DNA of 64,000 bases from Pengzhenrongella sicca (GCF_017569225.1 NZ_CP071868.1:2294001-2358000); one strand, 5' to 3'; shown: positions 51,666 to 60,033, counted from the first letter of the stretch. Made by a program: numbers and translations. Notes: generated from the sequence alone by a model not told the origin.

Positions 51666-52208
51666 ATGACCGTGAGCTCCGTGACCCTGTTCGACCTGCT
51701 CATCGCCGCCGTCGCCGCCGAGCGCCTCGCCGAGCTCGTCGTCGCCCGCCGCAACGCGCGGTGGGCGTTCGCGCACGGCGGGATCGAGTCCGGCCGGTCC
51801 CACTACCCGCCGATGGTCGCGCTGCACGCGGGCCTGCTCGCGGCGTGCGTCCTCGAGGTCCACGCCGCCGGTCGGCCGTTCCTGCCCGCGCTCGGCTGGG
51901 CGGCGCTCGTCGCCGCGCTTGCGAGCCAGGGGCTGCGCTGGTGGTGCATCGCGACGCTCGGGCCGCGCTGGAACACCCGCGTGATCGTGGTGCCGGGCCT
52001 CGCGCTCGTGGACCGGGGGCCGTACCGCTGGCTGCGGCACCCGAACTACGTCGCGGTCGTCGTGGAGGGCATCGCGCTGCCGCTGGTGCACACGGCGTGG
52101 GTGACGGCGCTCGCCTTCACGGCGCTGAACGCGGTGCTGCTGCTGCGCTACCGGATCCCGGCCGAGGAGCGCGCGCTCGCCGGGGCGGCCGGGCCCGACT
52201 CGCGATGA
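51666..52208 (+). CDS. srsB: ICMT-like isoprenylcysteine/phenolic O-methyltransferase (SrsB-like)
   Basis: This 180-aa membrane methyltransferase has four to five helices and the ICMT signature GPYRWLRHPNYVAVVVEGIA plus RYRIPAEERAL, which together bind S-adenosylmethionine. In srs clusters this enzyme methylates the resorcinol hydroxyl. It starts six bases after the PKS stop and overlaps the following flavoprotein gene by four bases (ATGA). Confidence 0.85.
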   Translation: MTVSSVTLFDLLIAAVAAERLAELVVARRNARWAFAHGGIESGRSHYPPMVALHAGLLAACVLEVHAAGRPFLPALGWAALVAALASQGLRWWCIATLGPRWNTRVIVVPGLALVDRGPYRWLRHPNYVAVVVEGIALPLVHTAWVTALAFTALNAVLLLRYRIPAEERALAGAAGPDSR

Positions 52209-53257
52209 CGGCCGCGGTCGACGCCGACGTCCTGGTCGTGGGCGGCGGCCCGATCGGGCTCGCGGCCGCGATCGAGGCGCGCCTGGCGGGGCTGAGCGTC
52301 GTCGTGGTGGAGGCGCGGCCGGGCCCGATCGACAAGGCGTGCGGCGAGGGCCTGATGCCCGGCGCGGTCGCGGCGCTCGCCCGGCTCGGCGTCGCACCCG
52401 ACGGGCACGTGCTGGCGGGCATCGGCTACCGCTCGGGTCCGCGGCACGCCGAGCACCTGTTCGCGACCGGGACCGGCCTCGGCGTGCGCCGCACCACGCT
52501 GCACGCGGCGCTGGCCGCCCGCGCGACGACCCTCGGCGTCGAGCGCGTGACCGCGCGCGTCCGGACGATCGAGGCCGATCCGGGCGGCGTCACGGCTGCC
52601 GGGGTGCGCGCCGGCTGGCTCCTGGGGTGCGACGGCCTGCACTCGACGGTGCGCCGCCTCGCCGGGCTCGCGCGGCCGGTCACCGCGTGGCGCACGCCCC
52701 CCGGCGCGCGAGACCGCCGGCGGTACGGCGTCCGGCGGCACTTCCGCGTCGCGCCGTGGACGGACCTTGTCGAGGTCTACTGGGCCCGGCGGGTCGAGGC
52801 CTACGTCACGCCCGTGACCGACGACGTCGTCGGGGTCGCGCTGCTCGGCCCCGCGCGCGTCGACTACGCCGCCGAGCTCGCGGGCATCCCACGGCTCGCG
52901 CGGCTCCTCGACGGCGCGGAGCCCCTCGGGCCGCCGCTCGGGGCCGGCCCGCTGCGCCAGCGCACGACGGCGCGGTCGGCCGGCCGGATCCGCCTCGTCG
53001 GCGACGCCTCCGGGTACGTCGACGCGCTGACGGGCGAGGGCCTGCGCGTGGGCCTGGCCCAGGCGGCCGCCGCGATCACGCACCTCGAGGACGCCGCCGC
53101 GTACGAGCGCGCCTGGACGCGCTCGACCCGCGACTGCCGCCTGCTCACGTCCGCCCTGGTCGCGGCCGCGACCTCACCGCTGCGACCCGCCATCGTGCCG
53201 GTGGCCGTCGCGGCGCCCCGGATCTTCGCCGCCGGCGTCGAGCGACTCGCCCGCTGA
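52205..53257 (+). CDS. srsC: FAD-dependent monooxygenase/oxidoreductase (SrsC-like)
   Basis: This 350-aa flavoprotein has the Rossmann motif VLVVGGGPIGLAAAIEARLAG, a GCDGLHSTVRR (DG) motif and GDASGYVDALTGEGL near the C-terminal third. The last matches the geranylgeranyl-reductase-like hydroxylase subgroup. In srs-type clusters the flavoprotein hydroxylates the phenolic ring, leading to quinones. It is the last gene of the operon; an AT-rich region with an inverted repeat follows. Confidence 0.86.
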   Translation: MTAAVDADVLVVGGGPIGLAAAIEARLAGLSVVVVEARPGPIDKACGEGLMPGAVAALARLGVAPDGHVLAGIGYRSGPRHAEHLFATGTGLGVRRTTLHAALAARATTLGVERVTARVRTIEADPGGVTAAGVRAGWLLGCDGLHSTVRRLAGLARPVTAWRTPPGARDRRRYGVRRHFRVAPWTDLVEVYWARRVEAYVTPVTDDVVGVALLGPARVDYAAELAGIPRLARLLDGAEPLGPPLGAGPLRQRTTARSAGRIRLVGDASGYVDALTGEGLRVGLAQAAAAITHLEDAAAYERAWTRSTRDCRLLTSALVAAATSPLRPAIVPVAVAAPRIFAAGVERLAR

Positions 53258-53361
53258 CGCGCCGATCCCGCGCGAGGGGGTCGCCCCGCACGATCTTTGC
53301 GATCTATGTCACGATTTAGCGACTCGAATTCGCGCGAATCGCGACATTCTAAGCCCGCAAA

Positions 53362-53406
53362 AAATGTCCGGTTAAGCCCCTAATATTCACACCGATATGG
53401 ACATTT
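53362..53406 (+). terminator. Inverted repeat after the phenolic-lipid operon
   Basis: AAATGTCC (53362-53369) and GGACATTT (53399-53406) are exact 8-bp inverse repeats, followed by T-rich sequence. A second small hairpin, CGGGAC-CTAT-GTCCCG, lies at 53431-53446. They probably separate the PKS operon from the next gene, though an operator is possible. The rest of 53258-53480 is AT-rich with no gene. Confidence 0.4.
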
Positions 53407-53487
53407 GGTGCCATTCTTCGTCTTTCTAGACGGGACCTATGTCCCGCGCGATTACATTGTTGTCACGGATATTGTTTAGATATCCCC

Positions 53488-53701
53488 GGGCGCCACTGGG
53501 GGTTGCCTCAGATGGATTGCCGCATCCTGCCGCCATCGAAGGTCACTAAAGAAACTCGCTGGCAGGAGCGGGGCTGATCGACGAGTTCGGGCCTCCTCAC
53601 CTCGGAGGTCACCGCAGACGCAACGGCGTGACCGCAATTTCCGCCGCTACGCGTCCTCGGACCGTCGAGCATTCCTCCGCAGGCGCCGGAAAGGCCACCT
53701 C
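53488..53701 (+). promoter_or_regulatory. Diverged ydaO/c-di-AMP-type leader of the SLH-protein gene
   Basis: Segments shared with the conserved ydaO element at 55822: GCCGCATCCTGCC (53519-53531), GGCAGGAGCGGGG (53561-53573), CTCACCTCGGAGGTCACC (53596-53613) and CCGGAAAGGCC (53686-53696), the last containing the ribosome-binding site. The central GGGGTGAAT and GGGCGAAC core motifs are missing. It is therefore a rearranged homologue that may not bind c-di-AMP. Confidence 0.5.
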
Positions 53702-55576
53702 ATGCGTACCACCTCTGGTCCCGCACGCCCTGAAGTCGCCCGCAGAACCCGCAGCGCGCACACATTGACGCACCGCTGGGGACGGCGCGCGGCGGTGATG
53801 GCGACGTTGAGCGGCCTGACGGTAGCCGGCCTGGCCGCACCCGGGATGGCAGCGGACCCCGATCCGCGCGTCGCGGGGCTGCATCCGTTCTCCGTGGCCT
53901 CGGCCGCAAACACTGCGATCGGCTCCGGCGCCATCTTCGAGTCCGCAACCGCCACCCGCACGGCGGCGCTGCTCAAGGGCACCGCGACCATCAACTCCAC
54001 CGCCTGGTCCATCGCGGTCTACATCGCCAAGACGTCCGACCCGGTCGTGACCCTCACGGACTCCTCCAAGGGCGTCGTGCGCAGCATCTACCTGCCCGCC
54101 GACGCCCAGGTCACCGCGGGCCTCGACAAGGCCCTGACGGTCGTCCAGCCCGATGGCGTGACGGCGTACGAGACCTACAAGATGGCGAAGCTCTCCGCGA
54201 CTGCGTGGACCTCCACGAACGTCATCCAGACCGACCTGCGCAACACCGGCCTGCTCGGCGGGACGCGCGCGGCGGGCATCAGTCAGCTCGTCGGCCTGAT
54301 CCGCACCGAAGAGGTCGCCGCGGCCAAGATCCCGCACGTCCTCGCCGTCTCGATCCCCGACTCCATGCTCAAGGTCGGGCCGGTGTGGCCGGCTCGCCTG
54401 CAGGACAACAACTCCGCGACCGCCTACAAGGGCCCGATCGCGATGGGCACCATGATGGGCATCCCGCCGAGCGTGAACCTGGCCACCCTGGGCCTGTCCG
54501 CCGAGGGCCTGGCCCTCGCCAAGGCCTTCCAGGACTACGGCGCCTACGTGGTCGACCGCTCCGAGACCATCGCGCTCTACACCGACCCGAAGTCCAACGC
54601 CACCGCCGTCGCCCGCATGAAGTCCGACTACCAGAAGAAGCTCTTCCCGCTGCTGCGCATCATCACCAACAGCACCGCGACCAACATCGCCGGCGGCGGC
54701 ACCCGCCGCCAGCCCGCGGCCGCCGAGTTCTACGTCGCGCCGCCCGCGCCCGTCGCGCCGGGCCAGCCCGTCGTCACCTCGGCCGCAGCCGGCGACCGGC
54801 AGGCGACCGTCGGCTGGACCGCACCCACCAGCACCGGCGGGTCGGCCATCACGGGCTACACCGTCACCTCCAGCTCAGGCACGACCAGCACGACGGACGG
54901 CAGTGCTCGCAGCGCCGTCGTGACCGGGCTCACGGCCGGCCAGAGCTACACCTTCACCGTCACGGCCCGCAACGCCGTCGCCTCCGGCGCGGTCAGCACG
55001 GCGAGCTCCGCCGTCAAGCTCGCCTACACCGATGTCGCCGCCGGCAGCGCCTTCGCGGCCGACGTCGACTGGTTCGTCTCGACCGGTCTCGGAACGGGGC
55101 TCGCCGACGGCTCGTTCGGCGCCGCGAACGCGAACACCCGCGCCGAGATCGCCGTGCAGCTGTACAAGCTCGCCGGCTCCCCCGCCGTCACGGCGACCAC
55201 GTCGGCCTTCACGGATGTACCCGTCTCGAGCCCGTCGTTCAAGGCGATCACCTGGATGGCGGCACAGGGCATCACGACCGGGACCCTGCTGGCGGACGGC
55301 ACGCGGGTCTTCAGCCCGAACGACCAGGTCTCGCGCGCCATCACCGCGGTCTTCCTGTACCGCGCGGCCGGGTCGCCCGCCTTCACCGCCCCCGCCACGT
55401 CACCGTTCACCGACGTCGCCACGACGTACTCGTTCTACAAGGAGATCACCTGGCTCGTCGCCAACGGCATCGCGAAGGGCACGACGGTCCCCGCCAGCAC
55501 CACGTACCAGCCGACGGCCCCGACCACCCGCCTGGTCACCGCGACCTACTTGCACCGGTTCGACGCGCTCGCCTGA
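53702..55576 (+). CDS. Secreted FN3-SLH surface protein with a domain of unknown function
   Basis: This 624-aa protein has a long signal peptide (basic n-region, hydrophobic VMATLSGLTVAGLAAPGMAA). A roughly 280-residue domain (about 58-340) follows, then an FN3 domain (about 352-440) and three SLH repeats (about 442-622: FAADVDWFVSTGLGTG, FKAITWMAAQGITTG, YKEITWLVANGIAKG). SLH repeats anchor proteins to wall polymers. The first domain has HPFSV, GSGAIFES, WPARLQDNN, GIPPSVNL and FQDYGAYVVD motifs and is paralogous to the gene at 56012; I cannot assign a fold. ATG follows GGAAAGG at seven bases. Confidence 0.85.
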   Translation: MRTTSGPARPEVARRTRSAHTLTHRWGRRAAVMATLSGLTVAGLAAPGMAADPDPRVAGLHPFSVASAANTAIGSGAIFESATATRTAALLKGTATINSTAWSIAVYIAKTSDPVVTLTDSSKGVVRSIYLPADAQVTAGLDKALTVVQPDGVTAYETYKMAKLSATAWTSTNVIQTDLRNTGLLGGTRAAGISQLVGLIRTEEVAAAKIPHVLAVSIPDSMLKVGPVWPARLQDNNSATAYKGPIAMGTMMGIPPSVNLATLGLSAEGLALAKAFQDYGAYVVDRSETIALYTDPKSNATAVARMKSDYQKKLFPLLRIITNSTATNIAGGGTRRQPAAAEFYVAPPAPVAPGQPVVTSAAAGDRQATVGWTAPTSTGGSAITGYTVTSSSGTTSTTDGSARSAVVTGLTAGQSYTFTVTARNAVASGAVSTASSAVKLAYTDVAAGSAFAADVDWFVSTGLGTGLADGSFGAANANTRAEIAVQLYKLAGSPAVTATTSAFTDVPVSSPSFKAITWMAAQGITTGTLLADGTRVFSPNDQVSRAITAVFLYRAAGSPAFTAPATSPFTDVATTYSFYKEITWLVANGIAKGTTVPASTTYQPTAPTTRLVTATYLHRFDALA

Positions 55577-55605
55577 CAAGCGCGCACGGCACCACCCGCA
55601 GGACC

Positions 55606-55648
55606 CGCACGCGTTGCCCCCGCCGGCTCGGTGGGGGCAACGCGTGCG
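55606..55648 (+). terminator. Perfect 16-bp hairpin terminator after the SLH-protein gene
   Basis: Arms 55606-55621 and 55633-55648 are exact inverse complements (16 bp, including CGCACGCGTTGC) with an 11-base loop. The hairpin starts 30 bases after the stop codon. It is followed by the promoter and riboswitch of the next gene. Confidence 0.8.
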
Positions 55649-55766
55649 TTGCGCGCGACATCCCCGGCCTACGTGATGTACCTCACAAAAGGCCCTGGGG
55701 TGACGGCGCGACCTGCCCCACTTCACCCCGCGAGAGGTCTGGAATTGGTTGGGGACCGTGATCTTC

Positions 55767-55797
55767 TTGTGATACACGGCAATAACGTGGTTATATC
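55767..55797 (+). promoter_or_regulatory. Promoter candidate for the riboswitch-controlled gene
   Basis: TTGTGA (55767-55772) lies 18-19 bases before TTATAT/TATATC (55791-55797). The sequence is AT-rich for this genome. Transcription would start near 55804, just before the riboswitch. The upstream leader of the paralogue shows a related sequence at the same relative position. Confidence 0.45.
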
Positions 55798-55821
55798 GTC
55801 CATCCCCGGGCGCCACCGGGG

Positions 55822-56006
55822 CGCCCGAGGTGGACCGCCGAGTCCTGCCACCACCGAAGGCTCCTATGAATTCTCGCGGCAGGAGCGGGGAACCCAGGTT
55901 TGCGGGCTCAGCACTCAGGTGCCCTTGGGGTGAATCCGGTCGACATGACCGGTAGGGCGAACTCCCGTCCGAACCCGACAGCTCACCTCGTAGGCGACCG
56001 GAGAGG
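55822..56006 (+). ncRNA. Cyclic di-AMP riboswitch (ydaO-yuaA family)
   Basis: The conserved ydaO blocks appear in order: GCCGAGTCCTGCC (55837-55849), GGCAGGAGCGGGGAACC (55878-55894), TTGGGGTGAATCC (55925-55937), GGGCGAACTCCCG (55955-55967) and CCCGACAGCTCACCTCG (55974-55990) followed by TAGGCGACCGG. A 7-bp hairpin GGGCGCC/GGCGCCC (55808-55826) sits at the 5' edge. In actinobacteria this class binds c-di-AMP and lowers expression of cell-wall proteins. GGAGAGG (56000-56006), the ribosome-binding site, overlaps the 3' end, so control of translation is likely. Confidence 0.9.
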
Positions 56007-56011
56007 CCCTG

Positions 56012-57481
56012 ATGCCCCAATTCCTTGATTCCGCACGCCCGCGCGTGCCGGCCGAACGCCGTGCGTTCGCGCCCGCCGAACCGGCAATCCCCGCCGGCAA
56101 GATCTCCGTCCTCGGGCGCCGTTCGGTGACGTCCGTCCTGGTCTCGGGACTGATCGTCACGATGTTCACGTCGCCCACCTTCGCGGCTCCGGTCACTTCC
56201 TCGGACCGTGCCAGCCGCCCGCAGTCGGCAGAGGTCGCCGGGCGGGAACGCCCGGCGTCGTCCCTGCTGTACCGCTCGTCCGCCTCCCGATTCGGGACCT
56301 GGTCGACGCCGTGGACGTTCGACCACACCGTCGTGCGCGTCACCCCCGACCCCGCGCCGGCCCCGCCCGCCTCCCCCGAGCCCGACCCCGACCCCGACGA
56401 GAGCGACCTGACCGGCACGGCGGCGGACGTCGCACTGGTCGACGAGTCGCCCATCGACGACGCGGCCGCCGACGCCGCGCTCGCCGAGGCCGCCGCCACG
56501 GAGGCCGAGCCCACGGCCGAGGAACTCGCCGAGGACGAGCTGTCCCTGTCCGCCGACCTGTCGGCGACCGGGCTCGCTCAGACCGACGCGGCCGGCGCGA
56601 CGGCCGCGGCGACCCGCGTCGCCACGTACCACCCGTTCGCCATCAGCGCGCCCGCCAACATCTCCCTCGGGTCGGGCGCCAAGTTCGAGAGCTCGTCGTC
56701 AACCCGGACGGCCGCCTTCCTCCGAGGTACGCCCGTGATCAACCACACGACCTGGACGATCGCCACGGCCATCGCGACGTCGTCCTCTCCCCTGGCCAAG
56801 GTGAAGAACCTCAAGACGGGCGTCACCACGACCATCCGGATCCCCAGCACGGCCAAGTCGACGAACGACTCCGACAAGGCCATGACAGTCATCCAGCCCG
56901 ACGGCTACACCGCGTACGAGTGCTACAAGATGACGAAGGTCGGCACGAACTCCTGGACCACGACCTCGATGGTCAAGCAAGACCTGCGCAGCACCGGCCT
57001 CGCGGTCGGCACCCGCGCGTCGGGCGTGAGCCAGCTCATGGGCCTCATCCGGGCGAAGGAGGTCGCAGCGAAGAAGATCCCGCACACGATCGCGATCGCC
57101 ATCCCCGACGCGATGCTCAAGACCGGGTACGTATGGCCGGCCCGCCGCCAGGACTCCAACGCGAGCAGCGCGTACAAGGGCCAGGTGCCCATGGGGACGA
57201 TGCTCGCGATCCCGCCGAGCGTCAACGTCTCCTCGCTCGGGCTCTCGGCTGAGGGCCTCGCGCTGGCTCGCGCGCTGCAGGACTACGGCGGCCACATCGT
57301 CGAACGTGCCGGCATGGTCGCGCTGTACGCCGAGCCGTCCGCGGACGCGGCGGCGATCGCGCGCATGAAGGTCGACTGGCGCAAGCTGTACCCGCTGATG
57401 CGGGTCGTCACGAACAACACGTCGACCAACATCGGCGGCGGCGGCACCCGCCGGCAGCCGGCAGCCGGCGCGCTGCAGTAG
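56012..57481 (+). CDS. Secreted protein with acidic linker and the paralogous unknown domain
   Basis: The 489-aa protein has a long basic N-terminus and a hydrophobic export signal (VTSVLVSGLIVTMFTSPTFAA, about residues 39-59). An acidic Pro/Asp/Ala/Glu-rich linker (about 110-185) and one copy of the unknown domain (about 205-485) follow: YHPFAISAPANISLGSGAKF, WPARRQDSN, AIPPSVNVSSLGLSAEGLAL, TNIGGGGTRRQPA. It is clearly paralogous to the 53702 product but lacks FN3 and SLH domains. Expression should respond to c-di-AMP through the upstream riboswitch. ATG is five bases after GGAGAGG. Confidence 0.83.
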   Translation: MPQFLDSARPRVPAERRAFAPAEPAIPAGKISVLGRRSVTSVLVSGLIVTMFTSPTFAAPVTSSDRASRPQSAEVAGRERPASSLLYRSSASRFGTWSTPWTFDHTVVRVTPDPAPAPPASPEPDPDPDESDLTGTAADVALVDESPIDDAAADAALAEAAATEAEPTAEELAEDELSLSADLSATGLAQTDAAGATAAATRVATYHPFAISAPANISLGSGAKFESSSSTRTAAFLRGTPVINHTTWTIATAIATSSSPLAKVKNLKTGVTTTIRIPSTAKSTNDSDKAMTVIQPDGYTAYECYKMTKVGTNSWTTTSMVKQDLRSTGLAVGTRASGVSQLMGLIRAKEVAAKKIPHTIAIAIPDAMLKTGYVWPARRQDSNASSAYKGQVPMGTMLAIPPSVNVSSLGLSAEGLALARALQDYGGHIVERAGMVALYAEPSADAAAIARMKVDWRKLYPLMRVVTNNTSTNIGGGGTRRQPAAGALQ

Positions 57482-57492
57482 GACCGCTCGCA

Positions 57493-57532
57493 CGACGCCG
57501 CCGGGTTGCCCTCCTCGCGCCCGGCGGCGTCG
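57493..57532 (+). terminator. 13-bp hairpin terminator
   Basis: CGACGCCGCCGGG (57493-57505) pairs exactly with CCCGGCGGCGTCG (57520-57532), loop 14 bases, 12 bases after the stop of the riboswitch-controlled gene. The following 180 bases hold no gene. CACGGTTC/GAACCGTG (57658-57665 and 57692-57699), another exact inverted repeat, lies just before the acyltransferase ribosome-binding site. Confidence 0.75.
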
Positions 57533-57715
57533 TCGAGCCCTGGACAGCGTCGACGCGCCCACCACGCCGCAGCAAGCCCCGGTCCAGACGCGGGTGAAAT
57601 GTCCGAACTGATCGGGCGAATTGGGCGTCATGAGAGCAGTTCGGCCCTACTGTGAGCCACGGTTCAGGGCCCACCCGGGGCGCCCGGCGACGAACCGTGA
57701 CCCGCGAGGAGCAGC

Positions 57716-59914
57716 ATGGCGGCGTCGACCGCGGCCCGGCCCGCGCGGCCAGCGACAGCGCGTCCCGCGCCCGGCCAGCGCCCGCCCGCCACCAGCTTCC
57801 GCCGGGACATCCAGGGCCTGCGCGCGATCGCCGTCCTGCTGGTCGTGCTCGACCATGCGGGCATCGTGGAGCTGCACGGTGGCTATGTCGGCGTCGACGT
57901 CTTCTTCGTCCTGTCCGGCTTCCTGATCACCGGGCTCCTCCTGCAGGACGCGGGGCGCACCGGGAGGGTGTCGTTCCAGACCTTCTACGCGCGCCGCGCC
58001 TGGCGGATCCTCCCCGCGGCGACCCTCGTCCTCGTCGTGACCGGCGCCGCCACCTACCTGCTGCTCAACTACGTGCGCGCCGCCGCGGTGCTGCGCGACA
58101 TCGTCTGGGCCGCCTTCTTCGGGGCGAACATCCGCTTCGCGCAGGTCGGGACCGACTACTTCGCGGCCGACACCCCCGCATCCCCGGTCCAGCACTTCTG
58201 GTCCCTCGCCGTCGAGGAGCAGTTCTACCTCGTGTGGCCGGTGCTCCTCGCCGCCGTGCTGTTCGCCACCCACCGGCGGCGCCGGGTCCGGGGCTCCCGG
58301 CACCGGGACCGGCCAGCGCCCGTCCCGGTGCGCGCCGTGCTGGCCGTCCTGGTCGTCGTGATCGGCGCCTCGCTCGCCTGGTCGGTGCTGTCCACCGAGT
58401 CGAGCCCGGCGTCCGCCTACTTCTCCACGTTCGCGCGCGGCTGGGAGCTCGGGGTCGGTGCGCTGCTCGCCACGCTCGCGCTCGTGATCACCCGCATCCC
58501 GACGGCGGTCCGGGTCATCCTCAGCTGGGCCGGCCTCGCCGGCATCCTGGTCGCCGCCGTCGTCTACGACCCGACGACGCCGTTCCCCGGCTGGGCCGCG
58601 CTCCTGCCCGTGCTAGCCACCGCAGCGGTCGTCGCCTCGGGGATCGGCGGGGCGCCGCGGTTCGGCGCCGGGCTGCTGCTGGGCACCCGCCCGTTCACCT
58701 ACGTCGGCGACATCTCCTACTCGCTGTACCTGTGGCACTTCCCGGTCCTGGTGATCGCGGCGGCGTACGTCGGGCGAGGGCTCACCCTGCGCGAGAACCT
58801 GCTGCTCGTCGGGCTTGCGATCGTGCTGTCCGCCGCGAGCTATCGGTGGTTCGAGGACCCGCTGCGGCGGGCCCGGCCGCAGTGGCTGACCCCGCGCGAC
58901 CGGCTGCTGCTGTGGCCCGCCTCGATCTCGGTCGTCCTGGTGTTCACGTCGCTGGCGACCTCCGCCGTGTGGACCGACGCGCAGGCAGCCCAGGCGTCCG
59001 CCTACAACAGCCGGGTCGCCGCCGCCGGCACCGCGCTCGAGCCCACCCCCGAACCCACGCAGACGGTCGCCGCCGCCCCGGCGACGCCGAGCGAGGCCGC
59101 CGCCGCGGCAGTGGCGGCCTCGGTCGAGCAGGCGGCGGCGGACGCCCCGCTGCCCGCCTTGAACCCCGACCTGCTCAGCCTGGCCGACGACGTCTACTAC
59201 CTCGGCGGCTGCAGCGCGTACCAGGTCACGACCAACCGCATCTGCCGCCTGGGCGATCCCGACGGCGACCGGACGATGGTGGTGTTCGGCAGCTCCAAGG
59301 CGCAGAACTGGATGCCCGCGCTCGACGCGATCGGGGCCCGGGCGGGAATCACACTCATCCCGTTCATCAAGGAGGCGTGCACGGACGACGAGATGGCCGC
59401 GGCCGACGGCATCGGAGCCGGCGACTGCTCCGTCTGGGCGGACTGGGCCGCGGAGCAGATCCAGGACCTGCACCCGGAGGTGATCGTGTTCGCCGGGAAC
59501 TCCGGGGTGAACCTCGCCAACCTCGACGACTTTCGCTGGACGCGCTGGGACACGTCCGTCGCGGCGATCCTCGCCAGCTTCAGCGGAGCCTCGGACCGGA
59601 TCGTCAGCCTCGCAGACGTGCCGATCCTGCCGACCCAGCCGGGCGAGTGCCTCCTTGCCCGCGACGCCACGCTCGGGACGTGCACCTTCGACGTCCAGCG
59701 GGGCAACCTGAACCTGGAACGCCGGAGCGAGAAGCAGGCGCTGGACGCCGAGGTGCAGTTCCAGCCGACCTCCCAGTGGTTCTGCGCGAGCGGCAAGTGC
59801 CCCGTGGTGGTCGGATCGACGATCGCCTACCGCGACCAGGTGCACGTCACCGCGACCTACTCGACCCAGCTCGCGGACGCGCTTGAGTCGTCCCTCGGTC
59901 TCGCCGCACCGTGA
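57716..59914 (+). CDS. OatA-like membrane O-acyltransferase with SGNH domain
   Basis: The 732-aa protein joins an acyltransferase-3 membrane domain to a C-terminal extracytoplasmic SGNH hydrolase-like domain (about 480-732). The membrane domain has about 10 helices (residues 30-420) with RDIQGLRAIAVLLVVLDHAG, FFVLSGFLITG and HFWSLAVEEQFYLVWP. This architecture O-acetylates peptidoglycan or surface glycans. The SGNH block I reads FGSSKAQNW (Ser527) where GDSH is usual, while Asp707/His710 in DQVH are conserved. ATG at 57716 follows GAGGAGC. An Ala/Pro-rich linker joins the halves. Confidence 0.87.
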   Translation: MAASTAARPARPATARPAPGQRPPATSFRRDIQGLRAIAVLLVVLDHAGIVELHGGYVGVDVFFVLSGFLITGLLLQDAGRTGRVSFQTFYARRAWRILPAATLVLVVTGAATYLLLNYVRAAAVLRDIVWAAFFGANIRFAQVGTDYFAADTPASPVQHFWSLAVEEQFYLVWPVLLAAVLFATHRRRRVRGSRHRDRPAPVPVRAVLAVLVVVIGASLAWSVLSTESSPASAYFSTFARGWELGVGALLATLALVITRIPTAVRVILSWAGLAGILVAAVVYDPTTPFPGWAALLPVLATAAVVASGIGGAPRFGAGLLLGTRPFTYVGDISYSLYLWHFPVLVIAAAYVGRGLTLRENLLLVGLAIVLSAASYRWFEDPLRRARPQWLTPRDRLLLWPASISVVLVFTSLATSAVWTDAQAAQASAYNSRVAAAGTALEPTPEPTQTVAAAPATPSEAAAAAVAASVEQAAADAPLPALNPDLLSLADDVYYLGGCSAYQVTTNRICRLGDPDGDRTMVVFGSSKAQNWMPALDAIGARAGITLIPFIKEACTDDEMAAADGIGAGDCSVWADWAAEQIQDLHPEVIVFAGNSGVNLANLDDFRWTRWDTSVAAILASFSGASDRIVSLADVPILPTQPGECLLARDATLGTCTFDVQRGNLNLERRSEKQALDAEVQFQPTSQWFCASGKCPVVVGSTIAYRDQVHVTATYSTQLADALESSLGLAAP

Positions 59915-60033
59915 CGCACGCCGGCGGTCGCCCGATCGGGCGCCCACCGCGCCGTATCATCGGGGGGCCATCCGCCGAGCCGGGCGCCGACGCGCCCGAG
60001 CACCGGCCGCTCGCCGCCGCTTGAAGGAGCCCC

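Noticed and set aside
53258-53480. AT-rich stretch considered as a mobile element or genomic island edge
   Set aside because: No transposase, direct repeat or integrase nearby; the low GC is explained better by a terminator, promoter and riboswitch-like leader.
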